A stretch of 64,000 nt of DNA from Capsicum annuum (taxonomy: Eukaryota; Streptophyta; Magnoliopsida; Solanales; Solanaceae). The position numbers were made by a program, and so were the translations under genes. The notes under the pieces are model-generated. The model saw only the letters and a program-made list of their open reading frames with translations. It had not been told where the DNA came from and did not search any database. Below are positions 33,034 through 44,984 of this stretch, piece after piece (the stretch's first letter is position 1; every line of letters starts with the position of its first letter). The stretch is taken from positions 116,114,705-116,178,704 of the forward strand of contig NC_061120.1 of the NCBI RefSeq assembly GCF_002878395.1. The letters are read 5' to 3'.

Positions 33034-33373
33034 TGAAATTCAAGCATTACAACTTGATAATCTATGAGCAATGAAGAAGAAGAGAGAAAGTAAAGATGGA
33101 AATTTCATTCTTCATCATCTGTACGCTACAACATTGCTCTTATTTATAGACTTGAGCTGAGATAGTGAGCTTATTTCCAGCTCATCATGACTAACCACCC
33201 ACTTGTCTAACAACCTCTAACAACTTGCTAACTGACTCAACTATATTGCTAACTAATTAACTAATTTGCTAATTCAATCGAGAAGCTCATATCCAATGGA
33301 ACAATAGCTTTGTACAGTGTGCATTGATCACACTTTGAGATCATACTTTGAACATGGATCACTAGTTAAAACA
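33034..33373 (-). repeat. 5' LTR of the Ale-type copia
   Basis: 340 bp, equal in length to the 3' copy. It contains TTATTTATAGACTTGAG near 33140, whose complement may hold the element's promoter signals. Confidence 0.9.
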
Positions 33374-33579
33374 AAATCTGTTATAAAGGTTTATATCTTG
33401 GTGTGTACCATAGTGGACAATCCCTGTTAGGTAATACGAAGTCATTATGTTCTCTTAGGTAGCAAAATCACTTGGCTTTCGTGCATAGAAATGTCCCTGA
33501 ATATTTGACAATAGATCCAAAGTTTGAGAATGCTGTGAAGTTGAGGTTGATACGTTTAATTATTAATCATTTCACTCTT

Positions 33580-33884
33580 AGGGCCTTTTTGGGCATTCCA
33601 GTATGAAATCATTTGATATGAAACTAAAGTTTTGTTTGGACATGCAATTTGAATTTTTTAAGATAGTATTTTTTCTCATAAGCATGCAAACCCCACAAGT
33701 TGAGAAAGCAATTAATTTTTTTCCAATTCTTATATAATGGTATCAAATGAGCAAATCATAGTTCATAAATAAAATATTGTAATATCCTAAAACACTGCAT
33801 TGATAAATCACATATCTCCATGTTCTTTTCTGTTTATGATTACAAATTCTCGAGTACACATAATTTTATAAAGATTCATTAGTC

Positions 33885-33919
<35 letters not shown>

Positions 33920-34195
33920 GTATTTCTTTAATATAATCCTTCGCATCGTACAAACAATCTCTTCACGTTGAGCATGAGTCTATATTTGCAAAATTTAAAA
34001 TGATAAGTTTTTACAAAATATAAACTTATGGGTCAAGTTTTGTATTTTAAAAAGTTGAAATCATGACCAAATCATGGTTTTATGAGAATTTGGGATATGA
34101 AGGCATGATTTCAAATCATGATCCCAAATCGTCCGTTCAAAATGCTAAATTAAAATTATGAGATGAAATCAGCATGTTTAAACGCCATCTTAGAT
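33580..34195. mobile_element. Probable hAT-like MITE or decayed short DNA transposon
   Basis: The stretch opens GGGCCTTTTTGGGCATTCCA and ATGAAATCAT and closes with ATGAGATGAAATCAGCATG and TTTAAACGCCATC, which are imperfect inverted counterparts. Inside are short palindromes such as ATGATTTCAAATCAT (34105-34119). No reading frame. The exact ends and target duplication are not clear. Confidence 0.45.
33886..33919 (+). repeat. (AAT)n microsatellite
   Basis: An uninterrupted run of about eleven AAT triplets. Confidence 0.95.
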
Positions 34196-35682
34196 TCTTG
34201 ATGTCTCCTTTACTTCTATTACAGATGGCGTGAGTTGTTAAGATTACAATAAGACTGACATTAATTTTGTTCACTTATTAGTACATGACTTTACTTTCTT
34301 TAGCATTTCGGTAAAAAATCTGGCCTTTTTTTCGTGTTATAGATTTACTCTCACCTTAGGTAGCTTCAAATGGCATGCAACATGTCATCATTTTAAAGAA
34401 AATTCTGGGAGTCCTTTGGGATGTAAATGTAGTGAACTTAGTATTCGTGAATCTCGAAAGTGTCGCTAGTGGTGTCAAGTATTAAATTCTAAAAGTTGAC
34501 GATTCCATGAATGCTCACATCCTCTGTATTTGTAGGCAATGAGCTAATCCTTGAACTATAGAAAGTTCGTCAATGATCTTCAAAATTATGCATGGGATTA
34601 AGGCTGAATTATATTTGAACATTTTACTTTGAAATAGCTTGGAGAAGAACATATATCTTTGGAAGTTACCCTTTGACCCTTGTACAAAACTATTTGCATC
34701 TCACAACAAAGAAGATGATAGAGTGCTTATCATTTATCAATTAAATTTGTAGCATTAGTTGTCTAGGCTTTTATATCTTTTAACATCTTCAAATGATGCT
34801 CTTCAACTCCACTGTGAATAGGTTTCTGATCTTATAGACGCTTTGAACTTGTGAATGAGGCACCTCAGAAGATTTTTGCATGATTCTATCTTATATCTGT
34901 AGTTGATTGTCTCATTTAGGTGAAAGATTACTCAAGAAGTTATGGAAATGTTGTGGATGCTTTTTGAATACCTGGAAGGTAACTGAAGCGTAGCTTGTCA
35001 ATCATCAAATGGACGTTATCCTGTGTCATACAGTTTACATTAGCATGATTGTAGTACAAGGCTTTCATGCCAGGACGTCTCTCAGCTCGTCCTTTTATTT
35101 CAGTTGACTATTCTACTCTGAGATAGTCAAAATTATCTTTCTAAAGGTTTGGTAATGGTTAATTCTATAATGGTAATGATGTAGGAGTTAATTCTATTTA
35201 GTTCATTCTATTGTTCTATAATCTATAAAATATAAAATATCATTTGATTGCACTGTTTGGATGGTTGTTGCATATGTTTCATAATGTATTATAATATCAT
35301 ATAATTTGCTTTCTATTGCATTGTGTTATTTTGCATATTTGGATAAATTGTATCGTTTAATATCACACATCTATAAGATGAAGGATAAACTTACAAGAAA
35401 AATAAGGTATTGGGTAAAGTTACTGTGAAAATGTAAGATAAAAAATAAAATAAAATAATTTAATAGTAAATGAAGATAAAATAAGAAGGCAAAAAGAAAA
35501 GAGTAATGACACTATGACACCAGACTCGTCACACAAAATAAGATTTCATCATTATGTAATAATGGGTTTAACAATGTGATACAATAAGATTTCATCATTA
35601 TGTAATAATGGGTTTAACAATGTGATACAATAATCTACCAATACAATAGTATTTCGTGTGATTCAGCTCTAGTGATTAATGG
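34196..35682. other. AT-rich intergenic stretch, no gene seen
   Basis: No coding region or RNA gene is supported. It contains a 46-bp direct duplication (35538-35583 and 35584-35629, unit with AAGATTTCATCATTATGTAA) and an AT-rich MITE-like part from about 35200 to 35660. Confidence 0.5.
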
Positions 35683-38097
35683 TGTAACACCCTGATTTTC
35701 TAAATTGGAATGCTACACGGTGCTCATGACCCCGAAGGATCACAAGCTAACCCATGACTGATATCTGTACCTGTATACTGCATAATATATCATAAAATGT
35801 GGAAACATGAACATGAAAGGCCATAAGGTTCGAACTGATTAAACGTCTGATAACAAAATGTCTGAAAAAGGTGTAACAATATCAAAACAAGTCATAAATA
35901 CTGAAAATAATGAGATCTGAATATCTAATTTGACATCTAGTCTGAAAGCCTCTAATTGAACTGAATAAGGAGTTGAAGGATTGATTGTCTCTAACAGTAT
36001 TGAATCTGTACTACTAAGCTAAGTTGGCTGTGTTTGAAGGCCCTGATTCTGTAACTGAAACTGTGGGATGTGTTCATCTAACCGACATCTCCCAAGCTAA
36101 GCTGACTGGGGTCCAATCTCAGCCCTGACTGGAAGGGTGTCAGTACCGCGCCACCAGTAAAGACATCTGCTGTGGAGTCAGTCGTAATCTAGCGGGTGAC
36201 TCCTGGGATCAGTCCTATATATATAAATGTGCTAACGGGTGACCCCTGAGTATGTCAGTCCTATCTAAAGGGTTACATCTCGTACCTATGCTGGCAACGT
36301 AGTTTTGGAACTTAGGAATTGCTTCTAGGGATCTCAGTTCTATTCTAGCGGGTAAGCCCCCATCCCTAGGTTCGCTCGGTGCTGAATCCTATTCCCATCT
36401 AAAAGACACAGAACTGAATAACTGGGCTGAACTAAATAACTTAACTGAACTAATTTGCTGAATTAATACTGATTAACTGAATTGAAAATAGTGGTATTGT
36501 TTAGCGGAGCTAAAACTGAGTTTATGGGATTCTGATGATGGATAGAATATAATGAGTTCTGAGGACTGATTAAGAGTACTGAAGTTACTGAGATTTATTG
36601 TGATTGCTAAGGTTACTGAGCACTGAGATTACTGAGATTACTGAGAATACTGAACTACTGAGATTACTGAGAATACTGAACTACTGAGATTACATGAGTG
36701 GGTTTTGCAAGTAAGAATAGCATAATTCCATAAGATTAGTTCATGAGTAATCTGACAGTGTTCACAAGACACATTATCAACATGGATGACATTGAATCAT
36801 AGAGGCCTATCATGAATCTTCACTTAGTCACAATTTAGCTATAATGCATGATTTTTAGTCTCTTAGGTATTTTAACAAACACCTTACATGCACAACTAAG
36901 GCATAGGTGTAAATCATACAATTACTCATCATAAATAATCAAACTTACATGTTTTCAACTCAAATGACGTCATAGATTCATAATAACATATAAAGATTCT
37001 ATCTTAGCATCATTCAACACATAAACATGATCAACAATCCATTCATAACGTGAAGATCATAATATATAGTTTTAGAAAAAAAAAAGAGTTCTTGAACTTC
37101 ATGGACGAAAGGAGTCCATGAATGAACACACGCATACCTTAGAAAGGAAACCTTGATGATTTCCTGGAGAGTTCTTAGATTGGGAAACTTAATTCTTGAT
37201 TATCTTGGAAAAGGCTTGAACCTTGCTTTTGAGAGATGAGTTTGATGGAAACCCTAATCTTGTGGTTGAGAGTGTAAGAGAGGGTTTTTAAGATGCTTAA
37301 CTGAAAAAAATAGGAAAAATCACGCCTCTTTGAGGTTATAAGTCGTGGAAGGTGAAGGAAAAGATCAAAATACCCTTATGAAATAATTTCCCAGTTGCTG
37401 AAAATCATAGCTGACGACCTTCGTGATAGGGCGTCACAAATGTGATAAGCTATCACGAATGTCATCACTTAGGAGCTGGTTTGTGCCTAAGGCTGATGAC
37501 CTTCGTGATAGGGCGTCATAAATGTGATAAGCTATCACAAATGTCGTCACTTAGGAGCTGGTTTCTGCCTAAGGCTGACGACCTTCGTGATAGGGCGTCA
37601 CAAATGTGATAAGCTATCATGAATTTTCTCACTTAGGAGATGGTTCTGCCTAAGGCTGACGACCTTCGTGATAGGGCGTCTCAAATATGATAAGCTATCA
37701 TGAATGTCGTCACACTGTTTTCGGCCTGACATGCTGGAGTAAAATAGGCATAACTCTTTGCTCCGATATCGGATTTAGGCAAAATTTATATCGTTGGAAA
37801 GATAATTCAAAGATCTTTCATTTGATATATAGTAAACCACCCAGTTATTCATATACAACGAGTTATGGTCGATTGAAGTTGACCCAAGTGTTGATGCTTA
37901 CTAAATCTTGAATGATAGGAAAGCTTTCAACTTGTACTTGAGTCAGGGGACCTCTATGATCTAAATTCATACTCAAATAGATTTACACACTACATAATTG
38001 ATTAGCACACTAAATTTATATAGGATTTGAGGCTTTTGAAACATCTATGCATAAGAATGACGAATTTTCATTCTAGTCCAAAATTTGGGGTATTACA
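35683..38097 (-). repeat. 3' LTR of the gag-only gypsy element
   Basis: 2415 bp. On the - strand it starts TGTAATACCCCAAA. Relative to the 5' LTR it lacks about 360 bp (junction near 36691) and three units of the 82-bp repeat, and it has a 26-bp duplication around 36640-36690. Confidence 0.88.
37411..37711 (-). repeat. 82-bp hairpin tandem array, about 4 units, in the 3' LTR
   Basis: Units begin at about 37411, 37493, 37575 and 37656. Each holds the arms GACCTTCGTGATAG and CTATCACGAATGTC (unit 1: 37416-37429 and 37450-37463), complementary except for one base, with an inner pair TCACA/TGTGA. Where the right arm reads AATGTCGTCA the stem reaches 18 bp. Each unit also contains two or three TGACG/CGTCA pentamers. 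The array lies some 390-690 bp into the LTR, in the presumed U3. Confidence 0.9.
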
Positions 38098-38114
38098 ATA
38101 TCTCCCCCCCGGGA
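38098..38114 (-). other. Polypurine tract of the gag-only gypsy element
   Basis: On the - strand TCCCGGGGGGGAGATAT precedes the LTR start TGTAATACC, after the chromovirus-type context ATTCGAGGATGAATGT. Confidence 0.85.
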
Positions 38115-39192
38115 ACATTCATCCTCGAATGATACTTGCTGAGATGAGAGAAAAGACAACTTACACGAATATATAACATGAATGACTGATCATGATTTCA
38201 TGGCTGACATGACTGAAAACTGAGCATATCATATTGTATATGCATATCTGATGCATGGGTAGCTGATTTATGAATGTAGGACTGAGTGTTCCGATAAATT
38301 GAGTTTCTCAAACTAAGAATGCATATCTAATGCTTAACTGGTAAGTTGAATCCATGCATATCTGATGCATGATTATATGACTGACATGATACGTGATACA
38401 TGACTGAAAGTACTGATAAGCTGACCCCGCATATATGATACGTGAATACATGACCGAACTGACTCACGAATACGCGACTGAACATGTAATGGTAAAGGGA
38501 CTAAGATTGAACTGAAATATGAGAACATGGCTGATTCTGCTACGTGACATATAGACTGAACATCATAAACTGAACTGAACCTTTGAATACTTGACTTACA
38601 ATTGAGGTCTAACTTGAAGGTCAACTTATGAGTACCCTCTATTCTAGACTGAATTCGTTATGCAAGGAGAAATTGAAGGATCTAAGGCATGTGAGTGTTA
38701 AGAGAAAGTGGGTTATCTTCTCCTTGGGACGCTATGTCCCTCTAAGAACGCTTACGTTACGGAGATACTGGGTGATGAACAGTGCATCTACGAACTAGAT
38801 TATAACTAAACTTTGGGAGTCTAAAACTAATGCATGATGCATGAGATGAACTAAACTTTCAACTACTAGGAGGTTCTACCTTGAAATAGTTACATTCTCT
38901 GAGATTTTGGATAGCATGAATATATGCAAGGATGAGAAAACAAGCTATAAAAATCTGACTGCTCGATTGCTAAACTGACTTGCTGGATTTACTAGCTAAC
39001 TCATACTAAAACATATGCTCGAAAAAGAGAAAGAGATCTAACAATGCATACTATGAACATGAAAGACTAGTAACATACCCGAATCTAAGTCAGGGAAACT
39101 TTCTGGATTAGGACGGGTCTGGAGTGTATAAAGTCTATTCTAACGCTGACCACTATTGGTACCTTGATGACGCAACTCATTACCCCTCTGTG
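38115..39192 (-). other. Interior remnant of the gypsy element without pol
   Basis: About 1.1 kb where a full element would have some 4 kb of pol. It is rich in CTGA and GCATATCTGATGCATG-like short repeats. I see no protease, RT or integrase motif on either strand. Confidence 0.6.
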
Positions 39193-40224
39193 CTAGAACT
39201 CTGTACTCTCGCATCCTGTGGCTGGCTTGCCATACCCAAAGCATACATCACTGCCTGCCATACATGCACCTAGATGGTTCTTACCACACTCTTCACAAAA
39301 AAAATAAGTATGACCTCTATTTTCACTACTCTGTGCCTCAGAGCCTGGCGCTCCATCATAACGGTTATTGCTGGACTTAGGTGCGGGTACACTAACTGAG
39401 GATAGACCTGGGACTAAAAATTTCTGACTATACTGAGAACGATTACCACCCTGTGACTTAGGTTGAGCAAAGCTGAAACTACATATCCTTGCTCTCTTAC
39501 TCTGTCTCTCTCTCATCCTAATCTTCTGGTCCTCTATCTGCTGAGCATATGTCATAAGTCTGGCTAAAGTTATATCACTATTCAACATGGCAGATCTGCA
39601 CTCGTTTACCACACTATCATTCATCCCTGACACGAACTTACTCTTCTTAGCTCTACCGTCTGTAACCACATAAGGGGCATATCTGGCTAATTGAGTAAAC
39701 TTGAGAGAATACTCCTTTACCATCATACTGCCCTGCCTGATGTTGATGAACTCTAGTACCTTAGCTTCTCTAAGCTCTAGTGGAAAGAATCTATCAAGAA
39801 AAGTAAAGGAAAACTCCTCCCACTCTATACGGCCTGCATCATCTAACCTTTCTGACTTCCACTGCTTGTACCAAGTAGGAGCGATATCTTATAATTGGTA
39901 TGCGACTAACTCAGCACTCTGAATAGTAGTAACCCCCATAACATCTGTCACCTTCTGAACCTGATCTAGGAATTCCTGTGGGTCCTCATCTGACTTAGAC
40001 CCTGTGAAGGAAGGAGGATTTATTCGAGTGAAGTCCTAAATTCTAGTTGCAGCTGAATTGGCCACTGGGTTGGACAGAATGATAGCTGGTCGCTCATTCT
40101 GGGCAGCAACTGATTGAGAAAGCGTGGTGAATGCGGCCCTGAACTTCGCATGAGAAATATGATCGCCCAAAGGATTTTTGGGCTGAGGGGATGACTGATT
40201 CCTGTTTTTTATTTTAGGAGGCAT
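39193..40224 (-). pseudogene. Gypsy Gag with zinc-binding motif
   Basis: The start ATG is at 40222-40224 (MPPKIKNRNQ). After a stop at about 40034 the frame continues DFTRINPPSFTGSKSDEDP and EFLDQVQKV, a second stop at about 39890 (YQL then stop), then the core DRFFPLELREAK, EFINIRQGSMMVKEYSLKFT, RYAPYVV, KFVSGMND, and the zinc motif CEECGKNHLGAC at about 39253-39290, followed by a degenerate second knuckle. Order and motifs are those of Tekay/Del-type Gag. With only two nonsense codons it is one of the better preserved frames of the region. Confidence 0.85.
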
Positions 40225-40410
40225 GTCTGTAGAAGAAAGGGAGAAATGGATTAGACTGCGATTATGCTCACTGGCACGACATGAATACTAAAAGAAGGGA
40301 AACTGTTCCTAAAACATCTCATAGCCTCCTGCACATAAGTGTTGTGCACAACACATGCATGTACAAGACTCTACTAGATGCGACTTTCAGACTACCTAGG
40401 ACTTTATTGA

Positions 40411-40429
40411 ACCTTAGGCTCTGATACCA
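40411..40429 (-). other. Primer-binding site of the gag-only gypsy element
   Basis: On the - strand TGGTATCAGAGCCTAAGGT follows the LTR after four bases (AACT). Initiator-tRNA-Met type. Confidence 0.92.
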
Positions 40430-40433
40430 AGTT

Positions 40434-43430
40434 TGTAACACCCCAATTTTCTGAACCGGAATGCTACACGATGCTCATAACCTTGAATGACCACAAGCTA
40501 ACCCATGACTGATATCTGTACCTGTATACTGCATAATATATCATAAAATATAGAAACATGAACATGAAAGGCCATAAGGTTTGAACTGAATAAACGTCTG
40601 ATAACAAAATAACTAAAAAAGGTATAATAATACCAAAACAAGTCATAAATACTGAAAATAATGAGATCTGAATATCTAATCTGACATCTAGTCTGAAAGC
40701 CTCTAACTAAACTAAATAACAAGTTGAAGGATTGATTGTCTCTAACAGTACAAAATCAGTACTACTAATCTAAGTTGACTGTGTCTGAAAGACCTAATTC
40801 TATAACTGAAACTATGAGATGTGTTCATCTAACTGACATTCCCCAAGCTAAGTTAACTAGGGTCCAATATCAGCCCTGACTAGAAGGGTGTTAGTACCGC
40901 ATCACCAGTAAAGACATCTGCCATGGAGTCAGTCCTAATCTAGAGGGTGACTCCTAGGATCAGTCCTATACATATAAATGTGCAAACGGGTGACCCCTGA
41001 GTATATTAGTCCTATCTAACGGGTGACATCTCGTACGCACTCTGGCAACATAGTTCTGTAACTTAGGGATTACTTCTAGGGATCTCAGTCCTATTCTAGC
41101 AGGTAAGCCCCCATCCCTAGGTTTGCTCGGTGCTGAATCCTAGTCCCATCTGAAAGACAAAGAACTGAATAACTAGGCTAAACTAAATAACTTAACTGAA
41201 CTGATTTGCTGAACTGATACTGATTAACTGAACTAAAAATACTGGTATTGTTTAGCGGAGCTAAAACAGAGTTTACTGGATTCTGATGACGGATGGAATA
41301 CAATGAGTTTTGAGCACTGATTAAGAGTACTGAAGTTAATGAGATTTACTGTGCTTACTGAGGTTACTAAGCACTGAGATTACTGAGGATACTGAACTAC
41401 TGAAATTACTGAGTTTTCCTGAGTGACATGACTGACTGGTTTCTATAGATCATGGATTGACTGAGAGTATCGTGACAACATAACATGGCTCTAGGCTCAC
41501 AGCTATAGTTTTTGAGTACAAGTACCCCCAGGACTCGATGGAAGGAAACTGTCACACATGACTGACTTGATCATAAGAGTAGAGTGCATAATCCACAATA
41601 TCATAAATAAGGGATTTCATACTAAGCATGGTTCTCAAAAATCTATTTCATGGAAGGGAATTTCATACAACAGGTATATATTTGCATAGTATCATGGTCA
41701 TTACATATTACAACCCCAATCCATAATGTCATAACTTGGGGAATTTCATGAAGTAAATAGGTATTCTACATCTTGTACATGAGTGGGTTTTGCAAGTAAG
41801 CATAGCATGATTCCATAAGAGTAGTTCATGAGTAATCCTACAGTGTTCACAAGACACATTATCAACATAGATGACATTGAATCATAGAGGCCTATCATAA
41901 ATCCTTCACTTAGTCACAATTTAGCTATAATGCATGATTTCTAGTCTCTTAGGTATTTTATCAAACACCTGACATGCACAACTTAGGCATAGGGGTAAAT
42001 CATACAATTACTCATCATAACTAATCAAACTTATATGTTTTCAACTCATATGATGTCATAGATTCATAATAACACATAAAGATTCTATCTTGGCATCATT
42101 CAACACATAAACATGATCAAAAATCCATTCATAACATGAAAACCATAATATATAGTGTTAGAAAAAAAAAGGGTTCTTGAACTGCATGGACGAATGGAGT
42201 CCATGAATGAACACACACATACCTTAGAAAGGAAACCTTGATTGTTTGCTGGAGAGTTCTTGGATTAGGAAACTTAATTCTTGATTATCTTAGAAAAAGG
42301 CTCTAATCTTGCTTTTGAGAAATGAGTTTGATGAAAACCCTAATCTTATGGTTGAGAGTGTAAGAGAGGGTCTTTAAGATGCTTAACTGAAGAAAATAGG
42401 AAAAATTATGCCTCTTTAGGTTTATAAGTCGTGGAAGGTGAAGGAAAAGACCAAAATACCTTTATGTAATAATTTCCCAGTTATAGAAAATCATAGCCGA
42501 TGGCCTTCGTGATAGGGCATCACAAATGTGATAAGCTATCACGAATGTCATCACTTAGGAGCTGGTTTATGCCTAAGGCTGGCGACCTTCATGATAGGGT
42601 ATCACAAATGTGATAAGCTATCACGAATGTCGTCACTTAGGAGCTCGTTTCTTCCTAAGGCTGAGGACTTTTGTGATAGGGCGTCACAAATGTGATAAGC
42701 TATCACGAATGTCATCACTTAGGAGCTAGTTTCTGCCTTAAAATGATGACCTTCGTGATAGGGCATCACAAATGTGATAAGCTATCTTGAATTTCTTCAC
42801 TCAGGAGCTGGTTTCTGCCTAAGGTTGACAACCTTTGTGATAGGGCATCACAAATGTGATAAGCTATCACGAATATCGTCACTTAGGAGCTGGTTTCTGC
42901 CTAAGGCTGATGACCTTCATGATAGGGTGTCACAAATGTGATAATCTATCACAAATGTCGTCACTTAGGAGCTGGTTTCTACCTAAGGATGATGACCTTC
43001 GTGATAGGGCGTCACAAATATGATAAGCTATCACGAATGTCGTCACACTGTTTCCAACCTAACATTCTGGAGTAAAATAGGTATAATTCTTTGCTCCAAT
43101 ATTGGATTTAGGTGAAATTGGTATCGTTGGAATGCTAATTTAAAGAGATTTTATTTGATATATGGTAAAGAACCCAGTTTGTCATATACAATGAGTTATG
43201 GTCGATTGAAGTTGACCCAAGTTTTGACACTCACTAAAACTTGAATGATAGGAAATCTTTCAACTTTTACTTGAGTTAGGGGACCTCTATGATCTAAATT
43301 CATGCTCAAATAGATTTCCACAGTACATAATTCATTAACACATTAAATTTATATAGGATTTGCGGCTTTTGAAACATCCACACATAGGAATGACATATTT
43401 TCATTCTAGTCCAAAATGTGGGGTATTACA
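40434..43430 (-). repeat. 5' LTR of the gag-only gypsy element
   Basis: 2997 bp, the longer of the pair. It keeps a segment (about 41411-41774) lost from the other LTR and has about seven 82-bp units. The ACTGA-rich part is at 41150-41420. Confidence 0.88.
42497..43047 (-). repeat. 82-bp hairpin tandem array, about 7 units, in the 5' LTR
   Basis: Seven GTGATAGGG...CTATCACGA hairpins at 81-83 bp spacing, homologous to the four units at 37411. Individual units carry different point mutations in the arms (for example CTATCTTGAATT in unit 4). Confidence 0.88.
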
Positions 43431-43515
43431 ATTGGAGAACTGAATGAATTCATTGTTAAATAGACTGAAGTGTAAAAATCACGTCTAAAAGAGTTTCATC
43501 ACTAAATTATTGAGT

Positions 43516-43794
43516 GTGTGAGAAACACACCTAAATTATTAATCATTAGCTTGAGAAACAACCTTAAAGTGAATAAAAATTAATTAAAAGTATTTAAAAA
43601 AATATAAAAAACAAATGTGTTAGCAGAAAAAAATAAAAATGTCATTGGATTAATTTTTAATAGCTAGACACGCTTAAAGAGTTTGTAAGCAAATACTTGG
43701 TCTAGTCAGTTTTTAGGTGTGTTTCTCAAATTATAAATGATAGTTTAGGTGTGTTTCTCAAACTAAAATGATAGTTTAGGTGTGTTTCTCACAC
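43516..43794. mobile_element. MITE with perfect 20-bp terminal inverted repeats
   Basis: GTGTGAGAAACACACCTAAA at 43516-43535 is the exact reverse complement of 43775-43794. Two further copies of the arm core (TTAGGTGTGTTTCTCA) lie near the right end at about 43715 and 43744, so the right side has three in direct order. A small non-coding element; its target duplication is not clear. Confidence 0.75.
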
Positions 43795-43899
43795 TTCCAT
43801 TAGTTCAAGTGTGAAACTAAAAAAAATAGATAATTTAAATGTATTTTTAATATTTTACTCTAATTAAATATGCAAATGCTATAAAAACCATGCATGAGG

Positions 43900-44469
43900 A
43901 GCCTTCACTAGAGTGAGGCTGCATTTGTTTTTATTATGGTTCAGACGTCTGAATCTAAATGCACATCTGAATGACTAAGATGTCTCTAGATTTGAAAACT
44001 TGGTGATTAAGACTGTTTGTTTTTCAATATCTGAATGTGTAAAGTTTATTTATTTGTTTATATAATAAAAATAAAATTCAAACAAAAAATTAATTATATA
44101 TTAAGTTAATATTTGAATTAATACAATATAATTAGTATTTGATTGAAAAATATATTTATGTGTACTAGTGATAGTGGAGATGGTTTGTACTGGTGTGATG
44201 GTGGTAATGATTGATGTTAGTGACTAGTAATATTGGTGGTGATAATTATGGTGACAGATATGGTTGGTGTTGTAGTGACTATTATAATGGTGGCAATTGT
44301 GAGCGATGGTGGTGATTGTGATATAAAATTCGTTGATGGAATTTTTTGGAGGTATTGATTGCGATAACTGAAAAACGATGTTTGATGATGTGTTAGTGGT
44401 AGTTGGAGATGCTATTAGCTGTGATAGTGCAGATTGTTGTTAGCAGAGATTGATTGTAGTGATAGTAGT
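43900..44469. other. Repeat-derived stretch with GGTGAT-rich low complexity
   Basis: The first part (TTCAGACGTCTGAATC, with a palindrome ACGT centre, and TGCACATCTGAATG) resembles the interior of solanaceous hAT-like elements. From 44160 on the sequence is dominated by GTGGTGAT-like motifs. No gene. Confidence 0.4.
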
Positions 44470-44819
44470 TGTAACACCCTGAGTTTGTACCCCGAATGCT
44501 ACACGGTACTTGCAACCCTGAAAGACCACAAGCTAACCCACGACTGATATCTATTGTGAGCATTGAAACATGATATTGTAATAAATGCAGTAAAATAGGC
44601 TGAAACACCATAAGGTTCAAAATCTGTAAATACTAATAAAATATATTGTCTGTGATAATATCTGCAAAACTAAATACTGACTGAAAACTAGTTTGAAAAG
44701 CCTCTAACTGAACTGTCTGAATGTGGAGTTGATGGGACAATCCCCCAACTAACTCTAGCTACTGAAATACTGAGTCTACTAAAATAATGAAATAAAAGAA
44801 TATCCTCAACATACATTGA
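44470..44819 (-). repeat. Truncated gypsy LTR fragment
   Basis: It starts TGTAACACCCTGAG and, over the first 100 bases, parallels the LTR starts at 35683 and 40434 (for example GAATGCTACACGG, ACCACAAGCTAACCC, ACGACTGATATCT). It breaks off at about 44819, where the Athila-like interior begins. Confidence 0.75.
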
Positions 44820-44984
44820 GTGGTAAATTAAATTGGTGAAGTTTGTGAATTTTTAATTTCTATTTTTACCTCAACATACATTGATGTATGCCAAGTACTT
44901 GGAGTATAGGTAATCCCTTGCTCCTATTTGTTCTAGAAAAAGTGAGAATCCTTTAAACTCCGAGAAGGATGTCAAAATAGATTA

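Larger units (their letters stand above)
28241..33373 (-). mobile_element. Complete Ty1/copia element, Ale/Retrofit-type
   Basis: Equal 340-bp LTRs (28241-28580 and 33034-33373), primer-binding site, polypurine tract and one gag-pol coding strand in the order Gag, zinc knuckle, protease, integrase, RT, RNase H. Total 5133 bp. The Gag start and the short LTRs are typical of the Ale lineage (family knowledge). The flanks AAATATG (28234-28240) and AAATCTG (33374-33380) are near-duplicates but not a clean 5-bp duplication. The LTRs differ at about two dozen of 340 positions by eye, so the insertion is not recent. Coding region broken by stops and frameshifts. Confidence 0.92.
35683..43430 (-). 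mobile_element. Gypsy (Tekay/Del-type) deletion derivative with gag only
   Basis: LTRs at 35683-38097 and 40434-43430 flank an interior of 2336 bp. Both start and end TGTAA/TTACA. A Met-tRNA primer-binding site and a polypurine tract stand at the right places. Gag is present on the - strand; protease, RT, RNase H and integrase are absent. Flanks AATGG (35678-35682) and ATTGG (43431-43435) match in four of five bases, a likely target duplication. The element is a non-autonomous, LTR-dominated copy. Confidence 0.9.

Noticed and set aside
37411..37711. Regular repeats with palindromic arms, CRISPR-like at first look
   Set aside because: The units are contiguous 82-mers with no unique spacers, in a plant LTR; a tandem repeat, not CRISPR.
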